A DNA stretch of 36,286 nt, taken from contig JAHFCU010000004.1 in the NCBI GenBank assembly GCA_023249305.1, positions 74,399-110,684 of the forward strand, read 5' to 3'. Made by a program: the position numbers and the translations under genes. Below are positions 1 to 8,863 of the stretch, piece after piece (within the stretch, counting starts at the first letter, position 1; every line of letters starts with the position of its first letter). This stretch comes from Gemmatimonadota bacterium. GTDB lineage: Bacteria; Gemmatimonadota; Gemmatimonadetes; Gemmatimonadales; Gemmatimonadaceae. The notes beneath the pieces are model-generated. The model made no database searches, was not told where the DNA came from, and saw only the letters and a list, made by a program, of their open reading frames with translations.

Positions 1-8
1 ATGCGAAA

Positions 9-37
9 GGGGGCGCCGGCTCACTGCCGACGCCCCC
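9..37 (-). terminator. Intrinsic terminator of the aldo/keto reductase gene
   Basis: Arms at 9-20 and 26-37 pair as a 12-bp stem with one G.U wobble and a 5-base loop. Read on the minus strand, the stem ends in a short T run (TTTCGC). It lies about 20 bases downstream of the reductase stop codon, the expected place for a Rho-independent terminator. Confidence 0.8.
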
Positions 38-56
38 GCCCAACGCTCACGACCGT

Positions 57-1088
57 CTACGCCATGTTCTGGTCTTCTTCCGCGACGCCACTCCCGGCAG
101 CCGCCGGCTTCTTGAACCAGTGACCGTTCGGCAGGTTGTTCGCCGCTAGACCCTCGATGCGCGACATCTCGGCGACCGAGAGCGGCGCAAAGGACTTGGC
201 GATCGCGACGTTGTCATCGAGTTGCTCGACGGTGTCGCAGCCAATGATCACCGTGCTCACGGGAAGCGTCAGCACGTAGCCCAATGCGTCCTTCATCGTG
301 TTGACCGCGCCTTCCTTGAAGAGTCGGCTGCGCGCCGGGATCTTCATCCCGATCACGCCCATGCTCTTCTGGTTCGCCAGCGGGAGCAGCTCATTCTTGA
401 ACGGCAAGTAGTGCGTGTCGGCCGCATTGAGCGCCATCAGGATCGTGTCGAACGGGAAGCGGTCAATCGCCTTGGCCAGCACCGCCGGATCATAGTGCCC
501 CGTGATACCGAGGAACCGCACCATCTTCTGGTCGCGCGCGCTGATCAGCGCCTCGATGACGCCGTCCTTGCCGAAGATCTGATCGATCTGGGTGTCGTTT
601 TGGACGTTGTGGATCTGCCACAGGTCCAAGTGGTCCGTGTGCAGCAACCGCAGACTTTGCTCGAGCAGGCGCAGCGACCCGTCCTTCGTGCGGTCGTCGG
701 TCTTGCTCGCGAGAAACACTTCCTTGCGGCGCGTCGCCATCACCTCGCCGATATTCGTCTGGCTGATGCCGTCCTGATCCCAGCGCTGCTTCGACGGGTC
801 GCGCGTCCGCCCGTACGCCGCGGCGGTGTCGATGTAGTTCACGCCGAGGTCAATCGCTCGGTTGATGATGGCGATGGATACGTCGTGTTTATCGGGTTGC
901 TCCAGCGACGCCTGTCCGCCAAGGCTGAAGATGAACGGATGGTGCCCCGTCCGCCCGAGTGCGCGGGTTGGCAGCGCCATCGCCGCGCCCGGCGCTCCGG
1001 CGGCGTCGACTGTTGGCGCCACGGCTAGGCTAGCGGCGCCGGCAAACCCAAGCTTCACGAAGTCTCGCCTGCTCAGTTCGTCTGTCAT
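57..1088 (-). CDS. Tat-exported aldo/keto reductase
   Basis: The 343-residue protein starts with a twin-arginine signal (SRRDFVK, residues 6-12, then a hydrophobic stretch to about 30), so it is probably folded with cofactor and exported. The mature part is an aldo/keto reductase barrel. The candidate catalytic tetrad is Asp87 and Tyr92 (in NYIDTAAAYG), Lys129 (ASKTDD) and His160 (WQIHNV). Members of the family reduce aldehydes or ketones with NAD(P)H; the substrate cannot be read from sequence. The start is supported by GGAGG five to six bases upstream of the ATG. An intrinsic terminator (1127-1155) and a perfect 16-bp palindrome (1103-1118) lie between it and the upstream gene on the same strand, so it may have its own promoter or depend on read-through. 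Confidence 0.9.
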   Translation of the reverse strand: MTDELSRRDFVKLGFAGAASLAVAPTVDAAGAPGAAMALPTRALGRTGHHPFIFSLGGQASLEQPDKHDVSIAIINRAIDLGVNYIDTAAAYGRTRDPSKQRWDQDGISQTNIGEVMATRRKEVFLASKTDDRTKDGSLRLLEQSLRLLHTDHLDLWQIHNVQNDTQIDQIFGKDGVIEALISARDQKMVRFLGITGHYDPAVLAKAIDRFPFDTILMALNAADTHYLPFKNELLPLANQKSMGVIGMKIPARSRLFKEGAVNTMKDALGYVLTLPVSTVIIGCDTVEQLDDNVAIAKSFAPLSVAEMSRIEGLAANNLPNGHWFKKPAAAGSGVAEEDQNMA

Positions 1089-1102
1089 CGAGATCCTCCA
1101 GC

Positions 1103-1118
1103 CGGCGCACGTGCGCCG
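1103..1118. repeat. Perfect 16-bp palindrome upstream of the reductase
   Basis: CGGCGCACGTGCGCCG is fully self-complementary. It lies between the terminator at 1127-1155 and the ribosome-binding site of the aldo/keto reductase. It could be a dimeric-repressor operator or an mRNA hairpin; sequence alone does not decide. Confidence 0.5.
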
Positions 1119-1126
1119 ATGCGAAA

Positions 1127-1155
1127 GCCGCCCCGTCGGTAACCGACGGGGCGGC
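1127..1155 (-). terminator. Intrinsic terminator of the DUF5666 lipoprotein gene
   Basis: Arms 1127-1140 and 1142-1155 are perfectly complementary over 14 bases around a single A. Some central pairs must open to make the loop. On the minus strand the stem is followed by TTTCGC. It starts 7 bases downstream of the stop codon of the 1162-1989 gene and 39 bases upstream of the next start codon, so it separates the two genes. Confidence 0.85.
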
Positions 1156-1161
1156 CAAGGA

Positions 1162-1989
1162 CTATCGAATCACAACTTTTGTTGCCGTGAGCGTCGTCGA
1201 ACCAGTCGCGTAGGTGCCGTAGATCCCCACCTTTGCGCCAGCCTTCACGTCACCGCACGCCTTTCCGTCAAAGACGGTCGATGAGCTCGTCACCGCGACC
1301 TTCGCCTCCAGGGTGATGGTGATGGCCGGGCAGGTGCCCGTCACGCTCGTGACCGTGCCAGTGATGACCGGCGGCGGGGGCGGCGGCGGAATGACCTTCA
1401 CCGTCAGCACCCGCACCGTGCCGTTCGCCTGCACCTGCGACACCACCGCAACCTTCGCGTCGTTCTTCACCGCCGCGCAGCCCACGTCGCCGAACCGCGT
1501 CAGGCTGTCGGTCGTGAACGTCTTGCTCGCCACCGTGAACGTGATCTTCGGGCACGTCCCGCTCAGCGCGCTCACCGTCCCTTCCACCGTCACCGGCGGC
1601 GGGGGCGGCGGCGGGGCCACCTTCACCTGCTTCGCGAGAATGCTGCCGTCAGCCTGCACGGTGCCCGACACGCCGACCTTGACGCCGTCCTTGAGGTCCG
1701 AGCACTTGCCGTCGCCGAAGCTGGTTGAGGCGTCCGTCTTGATGACCTTGGCTTCAAGCTTGAACGACACCGCAGGGCACGTGCCACCGAAGCCTGAGAT
1801 CGTCCCCGTGATCGTGGTTGCGGCTGTCGCGCCTGTCGTCGTGCCGTCGCCGGAGATGGCGCCTGTCCCGGCGTTCGCCGCGGTCGTGGTCTGTGAGGCT
1901 GGGGAAGTGGGCGGCGTCGAGTGATCCGAACCGCCGCAGGCGGCCGCGAATGCGACCGCCACAAGAACCGAGCCGAGATACCGCTTCAT
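1162..1989 (-). CDS. Lipoprotein with three DUF5666 repeats and polyproline linkers
   Basis: This 275-residue protein has an N-terminal signal ending at a probable lipobox Cys18 (FAAAC, a weak match because -3 is Ala). A Ser/Thr/Ala-rich spacer leads to three copies of a roughly 65-residue domain (about 61-125, 135-199, 209-273). Each copy opens with a GT(V/I) strand, then a GTCP motif, a conserved second Cys about 30 residues on, and a VKV-like end. The copies match the DUF5666 family and are joined by runs of seven prolines. The two Cys per repeat could form a disulfide outside the cytoplasm. The function of DUF5666 is not known. The start is backed by AGGAGA seven bases upstream. A promoter candidate lies at 2067-2095 and a terminator at 1127-1155, so it looks like a single-gene transcript. 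Confidence 0.85.
   Translation of the reverse strand: MKRYLGSVLVAVAFAAACGGSDHSTPPTSPASQTTTAANAGTGAISGDGTTTGATAATTITGTISGFGGTCPAVSFKLEAKVIKTDASTSFGDGKCSDLKDGVKVGVSGTVQADGSILAKQVKVAPPPPPPPVTVEGTVSALSGTCPKITFTVASKTFTTDSLTRFGDVGCAAVKNDAKVAVVSQVQANGTVRVLTVKVIPPPPPPPVITGTVTSVTGTCPAITITLEAKVAVTSSSTVFDGKACGDVKAGAKVGIYGTYATGSTTLTATKVVIR
1370..1389 (+). repeat. G-rich tract antisense to a polyproline linker
   Basis: GGCGGCGGGGGCGGCGGCGG on the plus strand, i.e. the template strand of the lipoprotein gene, encodes the second proline run. With six closely spaced G runs it could fold as a two-tetrad G-quadruplex. A near-identical tract lies at 1595-1616. Confidence 0.6.
1595..1616 (+). repeat. Second G-rich tract antisense to a polyproline linker
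   Basis: A near copy of the tract at 1370-1389, extended by two bases, encodes the first proline run between DUF5666 copies one and two. The pair are direct repeats about 225 bases apart, matching the domain repeat length, so recombination between them would delete one domain. Confidence 0.6.
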
Positions 1990-2017
1990 GGAGATTCTCC
2001 TGTCGCTGCTGCGGGCC

Positions 2018-2039
2018 GCGCGCCGCGTCGGCGGCGCGC
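2018..2039 (-). other. GC hairpin in the 5' leader of the DUF5666 gene
   Basis: Arms GCGCGCCGC and GCGGCGCGC pair perfectly over 9 bp around a 4-base loop. They sit between the candidate promoter (2067-2095) and the ribosome-binding site. No T run follows, so it is not an obvious terminator. It may stabilise the leader or hold back translation. Confidence 0.45.
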
Positions 2040-2066
2040 AAACCTCGAATAGAATGCGTTCCCTTG

Positions 2067-2095
2067 ATCGTACTGCCGACCGAACGGGAAATCAA
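2067..2095 (-). promoter_or_regulatory. Candidate sigma70-type promoter of the DUF5666 gene
   Basis: On the minus strand TTGATT (2095-2090) and TACGAT (2072-2067) are separated by 17 bases, each matching 4 of 6 consensus positions. Transcription would start near 2060, giving a leader of about 70 bases. The element lies between the stop of the upstream gene (2130) and the lipoprotein start. Confidence 0.5.
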
Positions 2096-2129
2096 ACACG
2101 ACTGCCACCGCCACCCGACGCTCCGCAGC

Positions 2130-5099
2130 TCAGCGTGGCTTCTGGATGACACCCTCGCTGCGTCGTCCGTCCATCCGCACAACCAACGGGTGCTCGAACT
2201 CGAGCAGTCGAACGTGTCCCTCTTCGGCTACGGCTGACTGCGCCGCCAACCAATTCCAGTCTACGAAACCGTCGCCAAACTCGGGATTCGTCGTGAAGTA
2301 GCCCACCTGAAACGACACGAGGTTCTGGAAGAAGTGGCTTCCCTGCGACGGCACCACGCGGAAGTCGCGGAACCCCGCCTCCACGATTACCCGCGCCCCG
2401 GAGATCTCCTCCCAGCGCACAGGAATTCCAAGCCACGGGTCCGCCGAGCCCCACCGTCCGACACCGATGAGCAGGTACGGCACGCTGCGCTCAACGAGGT
2501 CGGCGTTGAATCGCGCGATCGTTCGTGCCGCGTCGCGCGACTGTGCGCGATCGAAACGCAGCGAGTCTACCACCACTACATGCCGCAGTGTGTCCACGAG
2601 GCCATCTCCAAGCACCCACGGGCTGCGGCAGAGCAGCGCCTCAGGAGCCACCTCGCCGATGTCGAGCGACCCGGACTCGCGCGACAGCACGAGCGGGCGC
2701 AGCTGCAAGAAGCCGAACTCGTGTGGTTCATCGGCGCCCTGCGCGAGACGCACGGCAAACTCGATCTCGCACGAACGGTTCATCCCCCCCATGCCGATCT
2801 CCAGCAGGTCCGTCACGAGCGGCGCCAGCGGGAACAAATTGTGCTTGAGGATCGGCGCAAAACTCACGATCCGCGTGCCGCGGCGCGACAGCCCGTCATA
2901 CACGGCGTCATTCTCCGCCGAGTAGGTTGAGCCCACCGCGCGCAGCGTTCCGTCTTCCTCGGCGGCGTCGAGGTCGAAGCTCCGTTCGCGCAGGCCCCGA
3001 TCGGGTCCGCTGTTGTCGGCGGCGCTGAAATCCACGGCCCAGAATTGCCGCTGCGAGTTCGCGAGGATGTCGCCCACCGACGAGAACTGCAGCAGATTGC
3101 GCGGTGCGCGCGGACAAAACGTCAACACGCGACCGCCCTCAACGACGGCGCGTCCGAGTCCCAGGGCCACGGCGGCGACGCCGTCTTCCGCGTGCATCGG
3201 CGCGACGGGGTAGAAGTTGTGCGAGCGCGCCACGCCCGAGAAATCAGGGTAGAAGCGCGGGCCGTGCTCGGCACCGACGATCTTTTGGATGATCACCGCC
3301 ATCTTCTCTTCCTCGAGGCGATACGGTGTCGCCCGAAGATAGGCCTTGGCGTTTCGCGTGAAGGTCGAGGCGTACACCCGCTTCACCGCTTCGACGAGCC
3401 ACGCGAGGCGCACCGCGGGGTCGGCGTGCCGGTTCGGCAGCATGAGCGTGTCGTAGACGCCGGTGAACGGCTGGTACTGCGAATCCTCGAGCAGGCTCGA
3501 CGAGCGCACCGCCAGCGGCCAGCGCACCTGCTGGAGAAAGACGTCGAGGTCGTCCATCACATCCGCGGGGAGCCAGGCCTGCAGGAAACGCTCGACGAGT
3601 TCGTCATCGTCCGTCGCGTGAATCGCAAAGTCGAGCAGGTCATTCTCGGCGAGGAACCGGTCGAAAACGTCGGTGCCCAGTACGACGGCGGGCGGCACGC
3701 CCACGTGCACGCCGGGGAAGCGGCGGTGCACGGTATGCAACCCGATGAGCCGGCGCACGAAGGCGAGGCCGCGCGCCTTGCCGCCGATGGAGCCGCCGCC
3801 AATGCGCGCGAAGAACGGAACGGACGCGTCGAAACTCTCGCGGTCGAAGTCGCCCACCTGCAGCTGCGCTTGGTCGTCGCGATACGCGGCCAGCGAGTCA
3901 ATGAGCGACGTCCGCAGGTCCTCGGGGCTCACGAAGTCCGAGATCTGGCGTGCGCGCAGCCGATGGGCGAGCCCGAACTCGGCGCGCGCCGCCAGCCAGG
4001 TGGAGAAATGGTTCCGTTCGCCGTGGTTCACGATGCACTCCACCGGCACCGTGGCCAGCTGCTCTTCCAGCGCGCGAAGGTCCGCGGCGCGGCCGACTTC
4101 GCGGCCGTCTGGCATGCGGAACACGAAGTCGCCGAACGCGAAGTACTCCACGATGAAACCGTGCAGCTCGTGCAGCATCGTCGGCGACCCCTTCAGCACG
4201 AACGGCAGGCCCTCCTCCGCCGCGCGCGCGAAGTACTCCGTGCGCCCCGACTGCATCAGCACCGGCACGTCGGGCGCTTGCTCGCGCACCGCGCGGGCGA
4301 GGGCGAATCCCGCGTCGCGGGCCACCGCGCCATCGCGCGGGAACTCCACGTCGGTGATAATGCCCAGCACGTGGTCGCGGTGCGTGGTCCATCGCGCCCA
4401 CGCCTCTTCGTACGAGGTGCACAGGAGGATCTTCGGGCGGGCGCGCAGGCGCACTAGCTTGTGCGACAGGTTGCTTCCCTCGCCCAGCGCATTCGCCGAC
4501 TGCCGGATGATCTCGCTGTACACCGTCGGCAGGATGGACGAGTAGTAGCGGATGCTGTCCTCAACGAGGAGGACTACGCGCACGCCCGTCGTCGCCGTGT
4601 CGTGCGCCACGTTCCGCTGATCCTCGATGTAGTTCACCATCGCCAGCAGGATCCGCGCGTCGCCCTGCCAGAGGAAGCAGCGCTCGATGTGCGACAGGTC
4701 GGCGCGCGCGACGAAGTCCGTGAGCTCGCGGTGGTCGTACGCCAGCACCAGCACCGGCACGTCGAGCCCCGCGTCCGAGAGCGCCTGCGCCAGCGCCGTC
4801 GCGCCCATGTCACCCGGGTTGATCGTCGTGATCACCAGGTTGAAGCGGCGCTGCGTGCTCGCCTTCGCCACCGCCTCGGCGCCGCTCGAGACGTGCGTGA
4901 TGTGCGGCGTGTGGTGCGTGTCGAGGTCAATGACTTCGCCCATCACCAACTCGTTGAGTCGGCCGTCTTCCTGCAGCGTGAACGCGTCGTAGAGGCTCGA
5001 CACGAGCAGGATGTCCTGCACCCGATAAGGCATCAGGTCCTGGAACCCCTCGAACGGCGCAGCCTCGTCGGCTCGCGTCGCGCCCGGTCGCTCGGTCAC
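2130..5099 (-). CDS. Double-receiver PPDK_N (PEP/pyruvate-binding) hybrid protein
   Basis: The protein has 989 residues. Residues about 28-130 look like a degenerate receiver domain: the phospho-acceptor region reads LVITTINPGD, with no Asp in the usual place. Residues about 174-320 form a second receiver with VEDS near the start, candidate phospho-acceptor Asp250 (IITDVEFP) and Lys303 (FVLKGS). From about 430 comes an ATP-grasp PPDK_N/PEP-synthase-like nucleotide-binding domain, with GGGSIGGKARG (434-444) and VRSSSLLEDS (531-540). The C-terminal part has GRWGSADPWLG. I see neither the swivelling phosphohistidine domain nor the PEP/pyruvate barrel of true PEP synthase, so PEP synthesis should not be assumed; a regulated ATP-dependent phosphotransferase is an inference. 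The GTG start has a purine-rich Shine-Dalgarno just upstream. gdhA lies 91 bases upstream on the same strand, so co-transcription is possible. Confidence 0.8.
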   Translation of the reverse strand: MTERPGATRADEAAPFEGFQDLMPYRVQDILLVSSLYDAFTLQEDGRLNELVMGEVIDLDTHHTPHITHVSSGAEAVAKASTQRRFNLVITTINPGDMGATALAQALSDAGLDVPVLVLAYDHRELTDFVARADLSHIERCFLWQGDARILLAMVNYIEDQRNVAHDTATTGVRVVLLVEDSIRYYSSILPTVYSEIIRQSANALGEGSNLSHKLVRLRARPKILLCTSYEEAWARWTTHRDHVLGIITDVEFPRDGAVARDAGFALARAVREQAPDVPVLMQSGRTEYFARAAEEGLPFVLKGSPTMLHELHGFIVEYFAFGDFVFRMPDGREVGRAADLRALEEQLATVPVECIVNHGERNHFSTWLAARAEFGLAHRLRARQISDFVSPEDLRTSLIDSLAAYRDDQAQLQVGDFDRESFDASVPFFARIGGGSIGGKARGLAFVRRLIGLHTVHRRFPGVHVGVPPAVVLGTDVFDRFLAENDLLDFAIHATDDDELVERFLQAWLPADVMDDLDVFLQQVRWPLAVRSSSLLEDSQYQPFTGVYDTLMLPNRHADPAVRLAWLVEAVKRVYASTFTRNAKAYLRATPYRLEEEKMAVIIQKIVGAEHGPRFYPDFSGVARSHNFYPVAPMHAEDGVAAVALGLGRAVVEGGRVLTFCPRAPRNLLQFSSVGDILANSQRQFWAVDFSAADNSGPDRGLRERSFDLDAAEEDGTLRAVGSTYSAENDAVYDGLSRRGTRIVSFAPILKHNLFPLAPLVTDLLEIGMGGMNRSCEIEFAVRLAQGADEPHEFGFLQLRPLVLSRESGSLDIGEVAPEALLCRSPWVLGDGLVDTLRHVVVVDSLRFDRAQSRDAARTIARFNADLVERSVPYLLIGVGRWGSADPWLGIPVRWEEISGARVIVEAGFRDFRVVPSQGSHFFQNLVSFQVGYFTTNPEFGDGFVDWNWLAAQSAVAEEGHVRLLEFEHPLVVRMDGRRSEGVIQKPR

Positions 5100-5190
5100 G
5101 CGTCCTCTCCTCCCGTCGCGGCGAAAGACAGCGACGCGGGGCGGCAGTTGCGCACCCCGCGCCCGTGCCCTGATGCCGGGAGCGTCGTGA

Positions 5191-6663
<1,473 letters not shown>

Positions 6664-6779
6664 CTACCCGTTAGAATAGCCTTCCCCGCCATCTTGCGAC
6701 GACAGGGAAGTCGCCCACCCGCCATAAGGTAAAGTCGGGCGAACGATGCGGTCCGGGCGCGCGAGGCGCAACGTCCAGG

Positions 6780-7706
6780 TCAGTCTGCGACGGCAACTCC
6801 CGCGGGGACAAGTGGTTCGGCCTGTACCCGGCGCAACAACAACTCCCAGTGCGCCGTCACTTCGGCCTGGATGTGCGCCACCTGCGCCGCGCGCAGATGG
6901 CGGAACCGCCCCTGGCGTCGCAGATACGGCTCCACCAGGTCGCCCGCGTGATCCATCGTAAAGCGCCAGCGCTGGCCGTCTTCGACTTCGAGCATCGGGA
7001 AGACGCGGTTCTGCACCGCCATGCGCGCCAGCTCGAGCCCTTCATCGTCACCGCATTTCCAACCCGGCGGACACGGCGACAGCACATGAATGAAACGAGT
7101 CCCGCGCATCGCCTTCGCTTTCGTCACCTTCTCGACGAAGTCCACCGGATAAGCCGGCGTCGCCGTGGCAGCGTACGGAATGTTGTGCGCCGCCATGATC
7201 GCAAGGATGTCCTTCTTGTTCGACGACTCGGGATATTGCGCCGGCGTCGTCGTCGTCCATGCCCCCCATGGCGTCGCCGACGAGCGCTGGATGCCGGTGT
7301 TCATGTACGCCTCGTTGTCGTAGCAGACGTACAGGATGTTCTCGTTGCGCTCCGCGGCCCCCGACAGCGACTGAATGCCGATGTCGAAGGTGCCGCCGTC
7401 ACCCACCCAGACGAGCACCGTCGTGTCGTGCTTGCCCTGCACGTCGAGCGCCGCGCGAATACCCGATGCCACCGCTGGCCCGGTCGCGAACGCCGTGTGA
7501 AACACCGGCACCTGCAGCGAACTCTGCGGCCACGGTCCAGCGATGATCGTGTAGCAGCACGCTGGCATCACCACGATGGTGTCGGAGCCAAGCACGTTGA
7601 GCGTGAGCTTCATCGCGAGCGGCGCCGCGCAGCCCGGGCACGCGAGGTGCCCCGACGCGAGCAGCCGGTTCTCGGGAATGAATTCGTCAATCCGCAGCTG
7701 GCTCAC
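6780..7706 (-). CDS. porB: 2-oxoacid (pyruvate):ferredoxin oxidoreductase, beta subunit
   Basis: This is the thiamine-diphosphate-binding subunit of a four-subunit-type pyruvate (or related 2-oxoacid):ferredoxin oxidoreductase, which oxidatively decarboxylates 2-oxoacid to acyl-CoA and passes electrons to iron-sulfur clusters. Evident motifs are HLACPGCAAP near the N terminus, giving CxxC cluster ligands, and WVGDGGTFDIG followed about 25 residues later by DNEAYMNTG. The second pair forms the TPP/Mg2+ GDG...N signature. I chose the GTG at 7706 (about 308 residues) because it overlaps the porA stop as GTGA and has GGGAG seven bases upstream. A TTG at 7724 would add six residues without a good ribosome site. 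It is the last gene of the operon; no intrinsic terminator is evident after it. Confidence 0.92.
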   Translation of the reverse strand: MSQLRIDEFIPENRLLASGHLACPGCAAPLAMKLTLNVLGSDTIVVMPACCYTIIAGPWPQSSLQVPVFHTAFATGPAVASGIRAALDVQGKHDTTVLVWVGDGGTFDIGIQSLSGAAERNENILYVCYDNEAYMNTGIQRSSATPWGAWTTTTPAQYPESSNKKDILAIMAAHNIPYAATATPAYPVDFVEKVTKAKAMRGTRFIHVLSPCPPGWKCGDDEGLELARMAVQNRVFPMLEVEDGQRWRFTMDHAGDLVEPYLRRQGRFRHLRAAQVAHIQAEVTAHWELLLRRVQAEPLVPAGVAVAD

Positions 7707-8863
7707 AGGTTCACTCCCACCCAAAGGTCCGCGCGCGAAGGCACCGTCCCCGTCCGCGTCTGCTCGATGACGTCGTCAATCACCGTCGGCGTGATGTCGC
7801 GGCCGCCAAGCCCGAGCACGTACCCGAAGATCTCGGGACGCTCGGCCGCCGGCAGGTCGTACAGCGCCGACCGCAGTTCCTCGGCAAAGATCCCGCCGTG
7901 CCCCGGCGATACGTTGCGGTCGAGCACCGCCACGCGCGCCACGCCGCTCAGTGCGTCGCGCAGCAGCGTTGTCGGGAACGGTCGGAACATCTTCACCTTG
8001 AGCACGCCGATCTTCTCGCCGGCCGCGCGCCGCGCATCCACCACCGCGCGCGCCGTGCTCGTCACCGTCCCGGACGTCACGAGCAGCAGCTCGGCGTCCT
8101 CCGCGCGGTACGCCTCGATGGCGCCGTACGAGCGGCCAAACATGCGCATCCAGTCCTTCTCGATGGCCTCAAGCGCCTGCGGCACCTTACGTAGCGCCTC
8201 CTGCATTAGCCAACGCATTTCCATGTACGCGTCGGGCTTCACCAGCGCGCCGAACGCATGTGGATGCTCGACGTCGAGCTTGTACGGCGCCTCTCGCTTC
8301 GGCAGGAACCGATCCACTAGCTCCTGGTCGGGAATGTCCACCGGCTCGGCGGTGTGCGAGAGGTAGAAGCCGTCGAGCATCAGCATCACCGGCACGTTCA
8401 ACTGCTCGGCGAGCTTGAACGCCATCACCGTGGTGTCCACAACCTCCTGATTCGTCTCGCAGTAGAGCTGCACCCAACCGGTGTCGCGTTGCGACAAGCT
8501 GTCGTTCTGGTCGGTCCAGATGTTCCACCCCGGCCCCACCGCGCGGTTGATGTCAGCCATCACGATCGGCAGCCGGCCACCGCCCGCCCAGTGCAGCATC
8601 TCGTGCATGTAGAGCAGGCCGTGGGATGACGAGGCGGTGAACGTGCGCGCGCCGGTCGCCGACGCGCCGATAACGGCCGCCATCGCCGAGTGCTCCGACT
8701 CCACCTTGATGAAGCACGCGGCAAGCGTGCCGTCGGCGCACATCTCCGAGAGTTTCTCGACCACCTGCGTCTGCGGCGTGATCGGGTACGCCGAGATCAC
8801 CTCGACGCGCGCGAGCCGCGCCCCCCATGCCACGGCGTGATTGCCCACCATCACTTTCTTCAT
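7703..8863 (-). CDS. porA: 2-oxoacid (pyruvate):ferredoxin oxidoreductase, alpha subunit
   Basis: The 386-residue subunit carries the pyrimidine-side domain of the oxidoreductase. The diagnostic motif YPITPQT (26-32) belongs to the substrate/TPP site, and VESEHSA a little later carries the glutamate expected to activate TPP. A C-terminal transketolase-like domain follows (DRNVSPGHGG near 330). The reading frame is open for about 50 codons further upstream, but the ATG at 8863 overlaps the stop of the upstream flavoprotein by four bases (ATGA) and begins the conserved MKKVMVGNHA sequence, so it is the true start. Substrate could also be 2-oxoisovalerate or another oxoacid; the gene set fits the POR/VOR type. 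Confidence 0.93.
   Translation of the reverse strand: MKKVMVGNHAVAWGARLARVEVISAYPITPQTQVVEKLSEMCADGTLAACFIKVESEHSAMAAVIGASATGARTFTASSSHGLLYMHEMLHWAGGGRLPIVMADINRAVGPGWNIWTDQNDSLSQRDTGWVQLYCETNQEVVDTTVMAFKLAEQLNVPVMLMLDGFYLSHTAEPVDIPDQELVDRFLPKREAPYKLDVEHPHAFGALVKPDAYMEMRWLMQEALRKVPQALEAIEKDWMRMFGRSYGAIEAYRAEDAELLLVTSGTVTSTARAVVDARRAAGEKIGVLKVKMFRPFPTTLLRDALSGVARVAVLDRNVSPGHGGIFAEELRSALYDLPAAERPEIFGYVLGLGGRDITPTVIDDVIEQTRTGTVPSRADLWVGVNL

Noticed and set aside
3045..4457. 470-codon plus-strand open frame opposite the PPDK_N hybrid
   Set aside because: Arg/His-rich translation with no recognisable domain, fully antisense to a gene with clear receiver and ATP-grasp motifs; typical of GC-rich shadow frames.
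6849..8366. 505-codon plus-strand open frame opposite porB and porA
   Set aside because: Low-complexity Arg/Ser-rich translation antisense to well-conserved oxidoreductase subunits.
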